From Brachionus koreanus (Eukaryota; Rotifera; Eurotatoria; Ploima; Brachionidae), in the NCBI GenBank assembly GCA_016987375.1, contig PJRA01000420.1, positions 111,696 to 175,695 on the forward strand: DNA of 64,000 nt, in the 5' to 3' direction. Under the pieces are notes generated by a model. That model was not told the DNA's origin and did not search any database. It was given only the letters and a program-made list of their open reading frames with translations. Each line of letters starts with the position of its first letter. Within the stretch, counting starts at the first letter, position 1. Below, piece by piece: positions 11,555 through 24,562 of the stretch. Made by a program: the position numbers and the translations under genes.

Positions 11555-14500
11555 TTAAATTTTGGGTAATTTGGGAGCAGCTACTAATGGATTGCTCTGT
11601 TCGATAAGCTTGCGACCCTCGGTCTTGTAATCATAGGTACATGAATGAGCCTCGGCATTTCTGTGCTGGGTACAATAATTGTTACCACATCTTAAACAAA
11701 AAATAAATGAAAAATTACATCATAATTTATACCTTCTATCTTATTTGTGTGGTTAAAATTGTGGACACCTACCTGCACATATAGGACGAAGCAAGTCCGG
11801 TCTTTTTCTTACAATAATAACAATATCTGCTTAGATCGTTGACTTTTTTTTTAACTTCGTTTAATCCCATGCTATTTAAATTATTTGAACTGCCGGCAAT
11901 TAGAATATTAGGATCGTTGGCTGACTGACTAACATTTGTGCTAGTTACAACGGGCGGAAGTTTAATGCTAGATTTGGACGGTTGAGCTAAATCGTTAGCC
12001 GATAGTGATAATTGTTTTTGTTTGGCAGCCGAGTAAACTCGATCGCAATTTTTGTCTATAACAGGCGCTAGAATTTGATTTGGCTGATATGGCTTCAATA
12101 TGGAAGCCGAATTTGTTAAATTTGTTTTCAACATTTCCAAACGATTAGCACTTTTCAATATTGGATTTAATTGATTGTGTTTTTTATCTGGCAAAGTGGT
12201 TATTGTTTCTTTTTCAATGTTTGACTTTGAATACAACGAGTCTAATTTACTCAATGGTTTTTTGTTACTATTTAACTTGTAATCTGTTTGTCTGTCATCA
12301 TTTACACTAAAACTAACTTTTTTATTCGAACTAGACACTATTCTATCTGTGTCTTTGTCATTAGTTTTCTCTGTCATTGATTTTTGAATCGATTTTTTCC
12401 TATCTAAATTAACTGTTTTAACATAGATAGTAGTTGGCGAAAACGATGCTATTTCGTAACGTTTCGATCGTTGCTTTCTTGTTGATTTTGCATCGTTTTC
12501 TTCGTTTTTACGACGTCTTATTCTAATTGTCTTATTCTCTTGGTTCAATTCTTGTTCGTGTTCGCCTTTGGCCACCTTCGAGTCAACTTTACGTCTATTT
12601 TTTAGATACTCTAATTTGGAGCTTAGAAGACCGTTTTTGTTTATTCGACCCGAGTACGGTGTTTGAAAGTGTTCGGTATCAGTCGGAGTGTTGAGCGTAG
12701 GCAAAGCAGTTGTTGCCAACGAGGATGGTATGCGATTTTGTGTAGGCGAAGCGCTTGGCTGTTGATCTTCGTTTAGCAAACATTCAGATTTGTTTAGAAT
12801 AAGTTCGTCTTCGTCATCGTAGTCTTCATCGTCGGGAGCAAAATCGGTCTCCAAATTACTATTGCTAATGTTGGTATTGTGGTTGTTGTTTTCGCTAGAA
12901 TGGCTAAGATTCGGATAATAGTGATTGTCCTCTTCGTCGTCGTCATACTCCTCTTCGTCATCATCGTCTTGGTCGTCGTCGTCCTCGTCGTAGTCCTCGT
13001 CGTCGTCCAGATACTCGTCGGCGTACTCGTCATCGCTTATTTCGTCATCATCCACTTCGTTTGCCTCGATTTCGCCCGTCTCTTCATTCTCCCTGTTTTG
13101 ATTAGCCGCCACACAGCCACTTTTTTTGCTTGTTCGATTCTTTTTCTTAGCCGAATCAGCCTTTTGCTCTTCTGTTTCGCTCTTCTTGTCTTCTCCTATT
13201 TTGTCTGCTTTCAACTTTAATTTTTGTTTAATCAACATCATTTTTTCTTTGGTCTTTAGGTTTTCGGTGCTAGAGGATTTTTTTCGTTTGCTCAGCAACT
13301 TTAGCTGTTTGGGACGGGTCGAGATCGATTTTTGCGAATTTAGGTCTGTTGTCGAGCCGAACGTAGCACCGGATAGAATATCTTCGAGATTGTTGGCCAA
13401 ACTAATTGTGTCCTGATCGGTCTCGTCGTACGGCACATACATCGACGCCGCACTTAAATTAAGACAAAATTTATGTCATCTCATTTATTTTTATTTTCAA
13501 GGCAAATCAAAAGATTAATGTCCCTATCTATATAAGACCGAACAACGCCAGCAAAAAATTGAATAAAGTGACATGATCAGGCTACATATATTTAAAAATG
13601 TTATTTTTTTTTCAAAACTTATTCCAACACTGAGGTTTTTTTCGGCGCTTTATGCTAAAATTTTTTTTTGTTTAAAGTTAAATAAATTTATCCATTTTTT
13701 TGAATTTTTTTCTAATCAGAAATCTAAAATTAAAAAATATTAAAAATAAATTAATTTTTGCTGCAATAAGTGCTTATTTTTATGATATGATAAGATAAAG
13801 TAAGACAAAACCCACCGGGTTTTGAGCTCTAAATAAAACGTTAGGCGAATATTGGAACAATAAGCTTCTGCAAGGTGATGTTAAGAGCATTGAATCAGTT
13901 TTAAAAAAAAAAATTAAAAAATTTTTTTTGGCTTAAATTTAATAACGTAGCAATTTAATAAATAATTTTCATTCAAAGTCTTTTTTAAATACATATTCAA
14001 AAGACTAGTTATATGTCTAAAAACTTGATTTAAATTTAGAAAAAAAAATTTTTTTTTTCAAGCCTCAAGTAAAATTACTTAAATTCAGCCTAAAATTGCC
14101 AATTGAATCTGAAAAAAAAAATAGTCTAGATTTATCAGTTTGAAAAAAGTTTTTTTAGCTACATTAAAAAATAACAATCTAATTTAAACAAAGAAATAAT
14201 AATTGACAAATATTAACATTTGACTAGATAAAGTGAAAATTTTAAGAATCTAAATAAAAAAAGTAAAACCTCATAGCACCAGAAACTGGCGAATTGGCTT
14301 CACCACGGTCGATAACTCTGAGCAAATTAAGATGATCACCATCTCGAAAGAGCAATAATGTCACATGTTTGTTTGAGTGTGAATCACTATTCCACAAAGT
14401 TGAGTCATCGTGAATTTCCATCAAGTCAGAGACATCTCGCAGCAGTGCATCTTCAGTGGTCACTTAAAATGGAACTAAATTACAAGCAAATATTTTAAAT

Positions 14501-14790
14501 TAAAGAAAAAAAAAATTACTTCTTCTTGTGTTTATCGGTCCTCCACGAATGGCAATCACCATTCGTATAGTGGCTCCATTTGGAATGCTGTAATCATTTA
14601 GACTGCATTTGTCCTCGAGTTCGCTTGACTGCCAAATCAAATGCTGATGTGATATGGGTATTCCTTCATGGCGCTGTATCTTCGCTTTGACCGATTGCAC
14701 CGATTCGTGCAGGGAGACTTTAAGCGTAAATGTGGTACCGGCCAATGTTTCTATGTTTATATCAATCATGTACCGGCTCAGACTGTACAT
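11555..14790 (-). CDS. ZFAND4: AN1-type zinc finger and ubiquitin-like domain protein 4
   Basis: Four exons (14790-14520, 14462-14270, 13452-11773, 11690-11555) encode 759 residues, close to the family's usual size. Residues about 8-85 form a ubiquitin-like domain containing GTTFTLKVS and AIRGGPINTRR. This is followed by a conserved RDGDHLNLLRVIDRGEANSP block. The long middle exon is low-complexity, with a strongly acidic Asp/Glu tract and many Lys/Ser. The C-terminus is an AN1 zinc finger with the full C-x2-C-x11-C-x-C-x4-C-x2-H-x5-H-x-C pattern, split by the last intron inside MCR|CGNNYC. The role of ZFAND4 is poorly known; the architecture suggests ubiquitin or proteasome-shuttle biology. 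An upstream frame extension to 14865 is probably intron, because ATTAATTTAG precedes the chosen ATG. The 817-base second intron shows no extra exon. Confidence 0.9.
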
Positions 14791-15751
14791 TTCTAAATTA
14801 ATTTCAATCAAAATTAAAAAAAAAATTCCAATAAAAATGGAATGGAATTCAAAAAGCTTAAGCAATAAAATAACTTAAAATTATTATAATAAGATTCAAC
14901 TATTTCATGAGTTAGAAAAATTTCGTCGGAACAACAAGAATAATTTAGCTTTTTTGCGTTGGAATTATGCTAAGATTTAAATTTATAAATATTACATAAA
15001 ATGGAACTTTTACGTCCTCGATATCTTTGTTGCTAGCTGGTGTGCCATGCATAATTCAATGACGGGTCTAGGCTCGATTACGCGTTCAGTTCCTTGGCCA
15101 CAAGATTATAAATTCATTAAGAAACTTTTCAAGTTAATTTTTTTCGGTTTCTAAGAACGAGAAAATTTAGAGTGTAGGCTTCTTGCCTTGAATATTTCCT
15201 AGGCGACGTTTCAAACAAAATATTTTTTCCTTCTCACTTTAGTTCAAGTTGAACCTAAGCACTTTAAACTGAAAAAATTAATTAATGAAAGGAAAACAAT
15301 TTTTCAAAGCTTTTTATTTTAAATAAATTTTTTTAAAATGATTTAATGATTTTTTTTAAAGATTTAAAAAAAATTTTTATTTTAAATTTATTTCAAATCT
15401 AGTACTTATAAAACTGAATATCGAGCCATGTTTTTAAAAATAAAGTTTTAATTTACTTAATGTTCTCACTATTTATTTTGATAGTGGATTTTCTATTGCT
15501 AAGTAAGTTCTATATATTTACAAACGCCTTTTAGAGTTTTTTTTTTTTAAATTCTAAACCTGACTGAATAAAATTAAACAATGTTTTTTATTTCTTTAAA
15601 ATAAAATTTTTTTTTTGCTTTCTTGAACAGCAAAAAAACAATAGAGTTGATTAAGTTTAAAAATTTATTCTAATTTTTTTTGGTAATTAAACCAATTTTT
15701 GTTTTTTTAAAGAAAAAATAATTAAATTTTAAAAAAAGTTTTATTTTTGAG
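14791..15751. other. Intergenic between ZFAND4 start and WDR91 end
   Basis: Contains a slightly GC-richer patch at about 15010-15110, probably the ZFAND4 promoter or 5' leader. The rest is AT-rich, with no gene seen. Confidence 0.5.
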
Positions 15752-18587
15752 TTAAAATTTATTCAAAAGCCGGAAAACTCTAATTAAACCGGATTTATTA
15801 GCTAGAGCTAGTATAGACATTTGACTGGAGCTTTGTTGATTGAAGGCGACCGAGTTGTCTAATAGGTATTCATCATTGATTCGTGAATGTGGTCTTTTGA
15901 GATTTATAAGACAACAGCCTGTTCTATCTAATACGAACAAAATAGACTTGTTTGGCTCCAAAGACAAAAAATTTTCATCATTAGAAATATTGTCTATTTT
16001 CGAGCTAAAATCAAGTTCAAATTGATCCTCAATATTCCAAATGTAAATTTGATCATGTGTCGCTGTAAGTAGGAGACTGTTGGTCTGATTTATTTTAATG
16101 TTCAGAATTGGTTCATTGTGGCATCGCTGGGCCACTATTATTTCCTGTCTGTGTGAGTCGAACAGTCTTACAAAGCCATCTGAACACGCCAATATAAGTT
16201 GATCTTGAACAAATTCTACACAGCTGTTTATTTGAAAATAATCAAACAAAGTTGATTTTAATTGATTTAAATTTTTTGATAATTCATATAAAACAACTTG
16301 ACTACTTTTGTCAATGTCTCTCAATTGAACAACAACTAATTTGTTGTTACTAATTGAGTAGACCAATTTAATCAGTGAATACTGTTTGTTCAACACAAGC
16401 TCTTGAACTATTTTTTTTATACCTAGATCATACACTTTTAGGGTATTTTGCATAGTTCCTATATACAAAATATTTGAATTTGTTTTGTCCCATTCTATTG
16501 TTTGCACAAAACTCTTTGATACAGTGCTAAGTAAACAGCCAATTGGGCTCACAATAGACCAAACTTAGAAACAAAAATATATTTCTTGAAAATTTAAAAT
16601 TCAAATACCCTGTTTTTAGTTGTCACGATGTGGCTTAATGTGCTCACAAATGATTTCTAATACAGGTATTTTAACAGATTATTATATTTCTATTTAGCTT
16701 AGGGCAATTTAGCTAATTCCAAAAGAAAAAAATAAAATAAAAAACAATTAAATATTTTTATTTTTATTTAAATATTTGAAAAAAAAATTTTTTTTTTCTT
16801 TTTGAAAAGAGAACCGAATATAAATAAATATTAGTTATAAAATGTGTGTTGCAGCACTTACATATGTTTTTATTTTCTAAATTATTTATTATACAGTGGT
16901 GATTTGACATAAGGATCCATGGTAAATTTGTGATTACCCCATAATTTGTAATTTAACTAAATTTTACGTAAAATTGTGTAAATTAAAGTTAATTTACCAA
17001 TTTTTACAATTCTTGGTTTACGTAAAAAATAGTCAAATTACCATTTTTTTACGTTTATTTACACAAATGTACGTAAATTTGCGTAAATTTACCATGAATC
17101 CTTATATCAAATCACCACTGCATTTGAAAAGTAATTTGAATCCTCTAAAATAATTAATTAATTCAATAAAATTTGCTTAAAAAATGAATTTAAGTCTATT
17201 TGAAAAAGAACACATACATCTAGGTCGATCAATCCAGTGAACTCAAAAAAAAAATAAATAAATTAAAATAATCTCTATCTTTATGTAATTTGATAAATTT
17301 TATCATTTGACTGAAATTGATAATGATAAAATTTCAATAGCGTATTTAAATTATTTTTATTAATTTAAAGAAAATTCAGTTTTTTTGTTGTTGATCAAAT
17401 TTATGTTCAAATAAAAAAATTTAGTCTTTTATTATGACTAAGTAAATTATTGTTAAAGACCTTGTTTTTTACAAAAAAAAATTGAAATTTAAAAAAAATA
17501 TTTTCTTTTCTTAGTTTTTCAAAAAATTAATTTAAAAAAACAAACCTTTTATCATTCCATCCAGGTCAACCGAAGCAAAATATTTTAAATCATAAGATAT
17601 TTTTATCATAACAATTGAAGACTTGTGCTCTGTTAGATCTTCTTGATTTACAGTTACATATGGCTGATTTTCTATATCATTAGAGCTCTCTTCTCCCACA
17701 TTATCACAGTTGACGACCAATTTTTCAAAACTACTTTCAATATTTGATTCATCATTCAATAATTCATTAGCAATAAGACTCAAGTTTTTAACCTCTTTGT
17801 TTCTATTTTGTTTAGTGCTTTTTAAATTTTTGATTAGTCCAATTAGACCTCCACTAGGCTTGGAAGTCAAATCTTGATTTTTAAATTCAAATTCATCATT
17901 AAGTTCAGATTGCAGATAGTCTTGCTCGAACGAGTCAAAATCTGTCGATGAGGACGAGCTTTTTAAATATTTGGACCAGAATGCATCTTCTTCTTGGTAG
18001 TTTAACAAACGAGGCATTTGAAGCGAATGAAATACAATTGCTAAAAAATTCTGCAAAGAAATCATGAATGTATCGATCCAATTTTTGTTAAAATAAATGC
18101 TGAATTGGGCCGAGTCTTGTGGATTTTTTGTAAATGGCAAACAAAACCATTCTTTCCACTCATTTTGAGACTGAATTTTGGCAACATAATTTTCAAAAAA
18201 TTCCAAAGCTTTTTCTGTTTTGTTTGTTTGAACTGCATGAACAAGATAGTATCGCATGAGAAATAGTTCGTATTTGCGCGATATGGCATGAGATGAGCCA
18301 ATTTTAAGTGAAATACGAGCAAAATATTTTTGATCCAAAAATGTCCATAAATCAAGTAGACTAGCCAAATCATATTGATGAATATATGATAGCAGCATGT
18401 CTGTTATTTTGTCTGGACGAAACGATTTTTCTTTGTCTGTCTTAAGCTCGTATTCAAAAGCTTTAAGAGATGAATTAAAGCCTCGAAATAGGAGATATTC
18501 TTTGATTAGATCGTCAAGTAGACCAACAGATGAAGCACTACTTAAACCAGATAGAGCAACATTTTGAATCAAACTTTGACTCTCCAT
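15752..18587 (-). CDS. WDR91: WD repeat protein 91 (endosomal Rab7 effector)
   Basis: Exon 1 (18587-17546) and exon 2 (16563-15752) join in phase 1 to 617 residues (human about 750). Residues about 20-60 match the WDR91 N-terminus (LIKEYLLFRGFNSSLKAF, then DKEKSFRPDKI). YYLVHAVQTNKTEKALEFF and the WKEWFCLPF block are also typical of the family. The first WD strand ends exon 1 (DLDGMIK) and continues VWSIVSP in exon 2. Later WD repeats include DGFVRLFD and DQIYIWNIED. In animals WDR91 works with WDR81 on early-to-late endosome conversion, restraining PI3P synthesis. The 982-base intron hosts a MITE. The C-terminal propeller looks shorter and more diverged than in vertebrates, but no frame break is seen. 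Confidence 0.9.
16894..17120. mobile_element. MITE with about 35-base terminal inverted repeats
   Basis: The left end CAGTGGTGATTTGACATAAG and the right end, read in reverse complement as CAGTGGTGATTTGATATAAG, continue in agreement through GGATYCATGGTAAATTT. The 227-base body has repeated TTTACGTAAA-like units and no coding capacity. The left end is preceded by TA and the right is followed by CA, a possible decayed TA target duplication as used by Tc1/mariner-type elements. It lies inside the WDR91 intron. Confidence 0.8.
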
Positions 18588-19079
18588 TATTTTTGAAAGA
18601 ATAAATTTAATTTTATCGCTTAGAATGCATATATAGGCGACTGGGGCAAAAAAGAAAGCAAAGCACGTGATATCAAATAGATAAAAATAGAGAGAAAACC
18701 TCTCGCTTAATGCTAAGTTTATATATTAAGATAAATTAAAATTTTTTTTTCATCAATTAAACAATTCTCTCAATAGTTATGAATAGTAATGTCAATTAAA
18801 CATGTCTTTAGTATATATTTCAATTTTTAGACATTATTTGAGATAAGAAGCTATTTTTATTTTATTTTTTGGAATAAAAATGTTGAAATTCACTTTGGAA
18901 CTTTGGAAGGATCATACGAAAATCAAGAAAAATATTTGTAAATAAATTTCATACATTCATAACAAATAAATAAAATATTTTGAGAATACTCTTCTAATTT
19001 TTTTGTGATATTTTTGTTTGTTAGAATATTTTACCACAGATCAATACAAAAGATCTAAGATTGAAGAAGTTGAAGCTAG

Positions 19080-19330
19080 CAGTGAGAATGCCAATTATAA
19101 CTGCAAAAATGCAACGAGATGATTAAAAAACGTAGGTATTTTTATTAATTTCTAGTGATTATAAAATGGAAGATATCTTCAATGCTGACCAAACTGGATT
19201 ATTTGGAAAGGATTGCCGAACAAAACTTTAGCTATCAGTGAAGAACATTGCAAAAATCAAGAGTCCGAGATGTTAAAACAAAATTGACAAGAAGCTATTA
19301 CCAGTTGAATGGAAACGAAACCCTTAGAAC
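19080..19330 (+). pseudogene. Tigger/pogo-type DDE transposase fragment
   Basis: One frame gives DIFNADQTGLF and the next continues WKGLPNKTLAISEEHCKN, the signature around the first catalytic Asp of Tigger/pogo (DDE_1) transposases. A one-base shift separates the halves, and stops follow within about 60 bases. No intact DNA-binding domain or remaining catalytic residues are seen, so it is a dead fragment. Confidence 0.7.
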
Positions 19331-19541
19331 TTATTTTATGATATATTCCCTTAAAATTTTTTCCAAACATTTTAAAGCGTTGGTCATATTAAACAAGAGC
19401 TAAATACAAATAAGCAAACAAAAATAAATTATTTTTTTTAAATAACTATTAATGTAAAAAACTGACTTTTGTATATTAGGTTATTAAGATTTTAATAAAA
19501 ACTTTTTAAAATAAATTTTTTATTTAAATTTTCAGTAAAAA

Positions 19542-19628
19542 CAGTGAAACCTGTCTAATTTGTCCATCTCTATATATGTCCACTTTTTTGTTTCCCACGT
19601 CGGTGGACACATTAGACAGGTTTCACTA
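19542..19628. mobile_element. 87-base palindromic pogo-like mini-element
   Basis: The left end CAGTGAAACCTGTCTAATTT is mirrored by the right end, which reads TAGTGAAACCTGTCTAATGT in reverse complement. The CAGTGAAACC start is typical of Tigger/pogo terminal repeats. The interior is only about 30 bases. It lies about 210 bases downstream of the transposase relic and may be a deletion derivative of that family. Confidence 0.7.
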
Positions 19629-20849
19629 TATTAATTTTGTGCTAATTAATAAATTTTTTTTATATTTTTTTTTCTTTAATTTGTTACGAAATAAATAAAA
19701 TAATTAATATTTAGTAACTTAAATCATTTCATATTGTTTTTATTGATCATTTTTTATATTTTTGGTTAAAATTTTAGCCTTAAAAATGAAAAAATATAAA
19801 AGAATTGAATTAGCTATTTCTATGATACAAGTACTAGAAAAAGGTAAAAAAACAATCATGAACCTTGTAGTGTTAAGAAAATTGTAAGTGAAAATAAAAA
19901 TATTTTTTTATTAAAATTTTGAGGTAATTTCGGAACAAAATTATTAACTCTAGAAGTAGCAAACGGGTCAAATGACTCATTTTTGATTTTTCATCTCTTA
20001 TATCTAAGTTTAATAAAATTTACATGAATTTGAAATTATTTTTTCAACATAACAAACAGTTAAAATTAATAGTTAATTAATAGCAAACATCCCGGTATCA
20101 GATTTATTTGATACAGCTATTAAGCATTTAATAGATGAGAGTGCTAATATTTTTTTTTCATTAATTTTATTCTATTTTTCTTTTATTTGAAATAAATTAT
20201 ATTTATATTAAACGTGTGCACAAAAGTAGAAGCAAAGTTCATAAATCAAATAAATTTTTGAAATTTTTCTAAAAATAATTTTCTAAATTCGTATATTTTT
20301 TAATTAAATATTGATCATATTTTTTATCATCAAAAAATACAGTATCAAATTTTTTTTTTCAAGATCTTTGGAATTAAAATTTTTCAATTTTGATAATGGT
20401 TAATATTTAAAATTTTATTTTTTCTATGTTTCTTAGACACACACACAATATTTAGCACCATTATTCATAAATTTACCACATTTGATTGATGCCATCGGAT
20501 CTCAAATAATTTATTTTCATCGATTTATCATATCAAAGCTTATCTAAATAAATTTCTAACTTAAATTAAATCTTTAAAAATTTGCTAAAAAATATAATTG
20601 ATACTCTTTTGTTTTTTATTTGCGTTACTTATTTTTATTAATATTTATTGAAATTTTTTTTAAACAATAAAATAATTAACAAATAATTTAAATTGTTATA
20701 TAATAAGCTGTAATAACATATTAAAACAAAAAAAAAAGAAAAAGAATTATATATATATATACACATACACTGGTTGGATTCACTCGGAAATAAGCTTTTT
20801 TAATACTGTTAATAAAAAAAAAAGAGGAAAAAACCGAAAAATAAACTAA

Positions 20850-22180
20850 TTAATGACAACTGTTACTTTTTTCTTTGAAAAAATCATCGTCATCATCGTC
20901 ATTATGACCATTGTGTTGAATATTATTAGCCTCGGACTCATTGTCGATCATATGTCCATTGTTATCGTTTAAATTGGCCTCATCTTCGTCATCATCGTCA
21001 TCGTAGCACTCATCGACAAACTCATTCTCGTCCTGATAATCATAACTTTCACTGTTATACTGCTGTGTACTTGACAATTTTCTCTTTCGACTTGAATGTG
21101 TCATTGACGATGAGGCCGATGACGATGCTGACATATACGAGTTTGGTTGTGTATTAATTGTTTGCAATAGTTTGTCAATAAGCATTTTGCGATTTACTTC
21201 GCTCTCTTTTCGTTGAATTTCAATTTGAGACTGTAAATTTTTGGCTTGATTTATCATCTCTTGAGCCATCTAAAATTAAAAAAAAAATGAATAAATAAAA
21301 TTTTGAATCAAAAAAATTTTTTTTTTTTCTCTCATTTTACTTGTTCTAGTGTGTTCCATTTGTTGTCATCATTATCTTGTATTTTATTTATAAACCTAAC
21401 TAAGTCATCGGTCGAATTCAATTGAGTATTTATAGACAATGTTTGATTTGTGTTCAATTTTCGACTATTGGACGAACAGCCAAGTAGTTTTTGTATGGGC
21501 GAAGTTGAATTTTGAGGCGAGTTGAACGACAGATCAGTCATTAAAGTGGGCGGTTTGAGACTTAGAAATTTTTTGAATGCATTTTGAGCGACTATTTCGT
21601 CTTTTTTGCGCCGTCTATACCTCATAAACGGCTTTATAGGCCCAACAAGCGATTCGTTTTGATTGCACACAGCACATGAACACGAGACTGCATGGCAAGT
21701 CAAAATGCCGGCGTCCAAAATGGCCAAAATTTGCTGTCCACCAGCCTTGAGCGTGCGCTTCCAATCTCTGCAATTACCTTTGCCACAATAGGTCTCAAAC
21801 TCAATGGGAGTCATCCATTTTTCGCTCTTTTCACCACCGTCTACCGAGTCAGCTAGCACTCTAATGCAGCGGCCTTTTCCGCCCGAGCCAAATTTTTTCT
21901 TATGCAGCTCGGCTACCATCGAATTGCAGTTTACTTGTATCACTTCATCATAGAGTATTTTCTGGTCAAAGTTAAAGTGTTTAGTGGGGTTTTTGCGCGT
22001 TGAATAAGTGACCGGCGGATTGTCGTCGTCTATGGGCGGCAGATCGTCCTCGTCGTCCTTGTCGACGAGCACGCCCGAGTCAACTAATAAATTATTGTAG
22101 TTTATTTGATTATGAGGCAATTGAGGCAATGTCTCGAGCTTTGTCCTGAGCTTCGAGTTCGAGTTGAACGTAGTCACCAT
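20850..22180 (-). CDS. DEAF1: SAND-domain transcription factor, DEAF1-like, without MYND finger
   Basis: Exon 1 (22180-21341) and exon 2 (21269-20850) give 419 residues. Residues about 80-155 are a SAND domain with ELHKKKFGSGGKGRCIR, KWMTPIEFE and the DNA-binding core RDWKR (KDWK in most relatives). The following stretch resembles DEAF1 rather than GMEB: ILDAGILTCHAVSCSCAVC and a basic MRYRRRKK segment that may be the nuclear signal. A short predicted coiled coil (MAQEMINQAKNLQSQIEIQR) matches the position of a helical region in DEAF1. Vertebrate and fly DEAF1 then end in a MYND zinc finger. Here the protein ends in an acidic Asp/Asn tail and a genuine TAA, so MYND is absent unless alternative exons exist. 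An expected role is a nuclear regulator that binds TTCG-type sites. Confidence 0.8.
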
Positions 22181-22249
22181 TTGATCAAAGTATTTGAATT
22201 AAAATGGCGTTCTTAGACTTCAAATAGACTGTTCAAGCAAAAAAAATGC

Positions 22250-22310
22250 TATGTATGTGTGTGTGTGTGTGTATGTGATTGAGTGAGTATGTGTGTATGT
22301 GTGTTGGAGA
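22250..22310. repeat. GT/GTAT microsatellite
   Basis: Interrupted (GT)n/(GTAT)n tract in the presumed 5' region of the DEAF1-like gene. Confidence 0.85.
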
Positions 22311-23114
22311 AATCGCTTGCAAATAATTAAACGTTAAGAGCGAAAATTTTTTATGTTGCTAGTTTTTTCTCTCTGTTCTCTCTCGTTATATGTAGTTGTT
22401 TTTGAACGCTTTTTGTTGAATTATTTTTTTAAATCATGTGACTGTGTGAGATGTTGAGTCGTATCGGTCCTGGCTCCAGCGACTAGGACTAGAACTAGGT
22501 CTCTACTCCTCGAGTCCACTTCACTCGTTTCATAGCCGACCTACCTTATCTGTAGTTTCCAAGCGCGCTGTCTCTTTGGCAATCTAAACCAGGCACCCAT
22601 TAATATTTATGTCAAATTATCATAATTAATTTTTGAAAGAATTATTTTTGGTTTTCGCTGGGACTTGGTTAAGACACAATACACATATTACCCACTTTTG
22701 CTTTTTAATCATTGTGTTCTTTTATTGATTTTTCCACTTGTGTAATTCAATATCAATTTAAATTCAATTAGATACTCTAAATCGACTAATTTAAAATTTT
22801 CAACTCTAATTTGATAATTGGTATTATTTAAATAAAGAATATATATTAGCTCATCATAGACAAGTTTTATGATGAGAAAAAAAAATTTAACATTTTATTT
22901 TATTTTTTGTATTTTCTTGAATAAAATTTTATGTTATTTAATTTTCGAAAAAAAAATTTTCTCTAAACTTATTAATGTCTCCTGTGATATACGAGGTAAT
23001 AAACATAGAAAATCGAGACAACATACAACAAATTGTGGTCAAAGAGAGTATTTCATAACGAATCGAGTAGTCCCACTTTGAAAAATCAAAGAAAAAATTT
23101 TTTCCCCCTAATGA

Positions 23115-23460
23115 AAACGGCAAATTGAAGTTTATGACCAAATTAAAATGATCATGCTCAGGAGTTAAGATTGAAAAAAGATTTTAAAATATTTTTGAGT
23201 AAAAAATTTATTGCAGAAGCATTTTTTCAAAGTAAACATTCAATGCTTAACTTGATTTCTTATGTCTNNNNNNNNNNNNNNNNNNNNNNNNNNNNNNNNN
23301 NNNNNNNNNNNNNNNNNNNNNNNNNNNNNNNNNNNNNNNNNTTTACATGTTATGCTAAGCATGAAAACATTTTTTGCATTTAATTTTTCATTTTAAAAAC
23401 TTCTTAGAAATTTGCAAAAAATTTATATTTGAGCATGATCAAAAACTTCAATATGCCAAG
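23115..23460. repeat. Degenerate inverted repeat around an assembly gap
   Basis: GGCAAATTGAAGTTT followed by TGATCATGCTCA on the left has a reverse-complement partner on the right (GGCATATTGAAGTTT, TGATCATGCTCA). The inner portions match only in patches. The gap of 74 Ns (23268-23341) occupies the centre. Probably an old fold-back element. Confidence 0.45.
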
Positions 23461-24525
23461 AAAACTTGTTTCTTTAAAAAAGATTTTTGACCAGAGGGTC
23501 TTGAAGTTTGATAGTTTTTGAAAACAGTGGTTTAGGTTTTTGAAATTTTTGAGATGAGTTTTCATTCAAAAGTTACTATATCTTTATATATTTTTAAAGA
23601 GCGCAAAATTCTCTATTAAATGATGTATTTTTCAAGTATTTTAAGTGGAATTAAGTTGCACTTTAAACCAAAAAAACACATTTTTTTCCAGTTTTTTTGA
23701 TTCTCGTCGGAGGATTGACCCAAGACCCTAACTTTTTTATTGAAATCATAAAACAAGACAAAGTTCTGAACAAATCCAAGGTTTCACTTTTTTATTTAAA
23801 GCTTAATTAATCCAAAAAAAAAGTCAAAATATAGTTCAATTTCTAAAAAATATCATTAAAATTTAATTTTCATCTTTTATATTATAAACTATTAGAAATA
23901 ACCGCGAATCTTAATTTAGAAAATCTTTTTTTTTTTTTAATAAATAAAAGCTAATTATTAAAAGAAATTATTCTTAAAAAAAATTATTTTGATGAGTAGA
24001 ATATAATAGAGATTCTGATCTCAATCTGATTAAAAATTTATAAAGATACCATATTGATCAAAGGCGAGAAAGCCTCAATAGATTAACAAATGGCGCAAAA
24101 CTCAAAAGATTAGATTTAGGTATGATATAAATCACTTAACATGTAGCAACTTTAAGTCAATAATTTTATTTTTATTGAATTTTTTGTTTTTTAATACAAC
24201 AGTCACTTTCCTCTTTTCTCATCTCTTGATCCTTTCGAGTTTTATACTGGATGATGGTCAAAGCCATCAAATTTCGTAGAATACCAGTTAAAGTGATTGC
24301 CTGCAAAGATAGAAAAGCATTTGATTCCTTAATTAATATTAATATGATGAACATCCTTCGAACTTAAAATAAAAAATTAAATAAAAATATAATTGTTTAT
24401 TTTCAAATAAATTAAACTGTTAATTTGAGTGGAATCATTTTAAATTGAGTTTAATGAAAAAAAATCTATGAATTTTAATTATTTACTGTAAGTTATATTT
24501 TAATTGATTTATATAAAATTAAAAC

Positions 24526-24562
24526 GTTTTATTGAATAAGAATTACTGATTTGAGAAATAAA
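24526..24562. repeat. 37-base repeat shared with 54801-54837
   Basis: Reads GTTTTATTGAATAAGAATTA and on through GATTTGAGAAATAAA, differing at one position from 54801-54837. There it abuts a Ty3/gypsy pol fragment, so this may be a piece of that element's terminal region. Confidence 0.5.

Larger units (their letters stand above)
18588..20849. other. Intergenic with Tigger/pogo transposon relics
   Basis: Apart from the transposase relic (19080-19330) and the short palindromic element (19542-19628) I see no genes. It includes an AT dinucleotide tract at about 20748-20765. The region just above 18588 should carry the WDR91 promoter. Confidence 0.55.

Noticed and set aside
12794..13220. Long frames antisense and out of frame to the ZFAND4 acidic tract
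   Set aside because: They are repetitive Thr/Met or Val/Leu shadows of the GAT/GAC-rich coding repeat and have no independent support.
24172..24354. Minus-strand 60-codon frame with a hydrophobic start
   Set aside because: No family, no splice partner and average composition; left unannotated.
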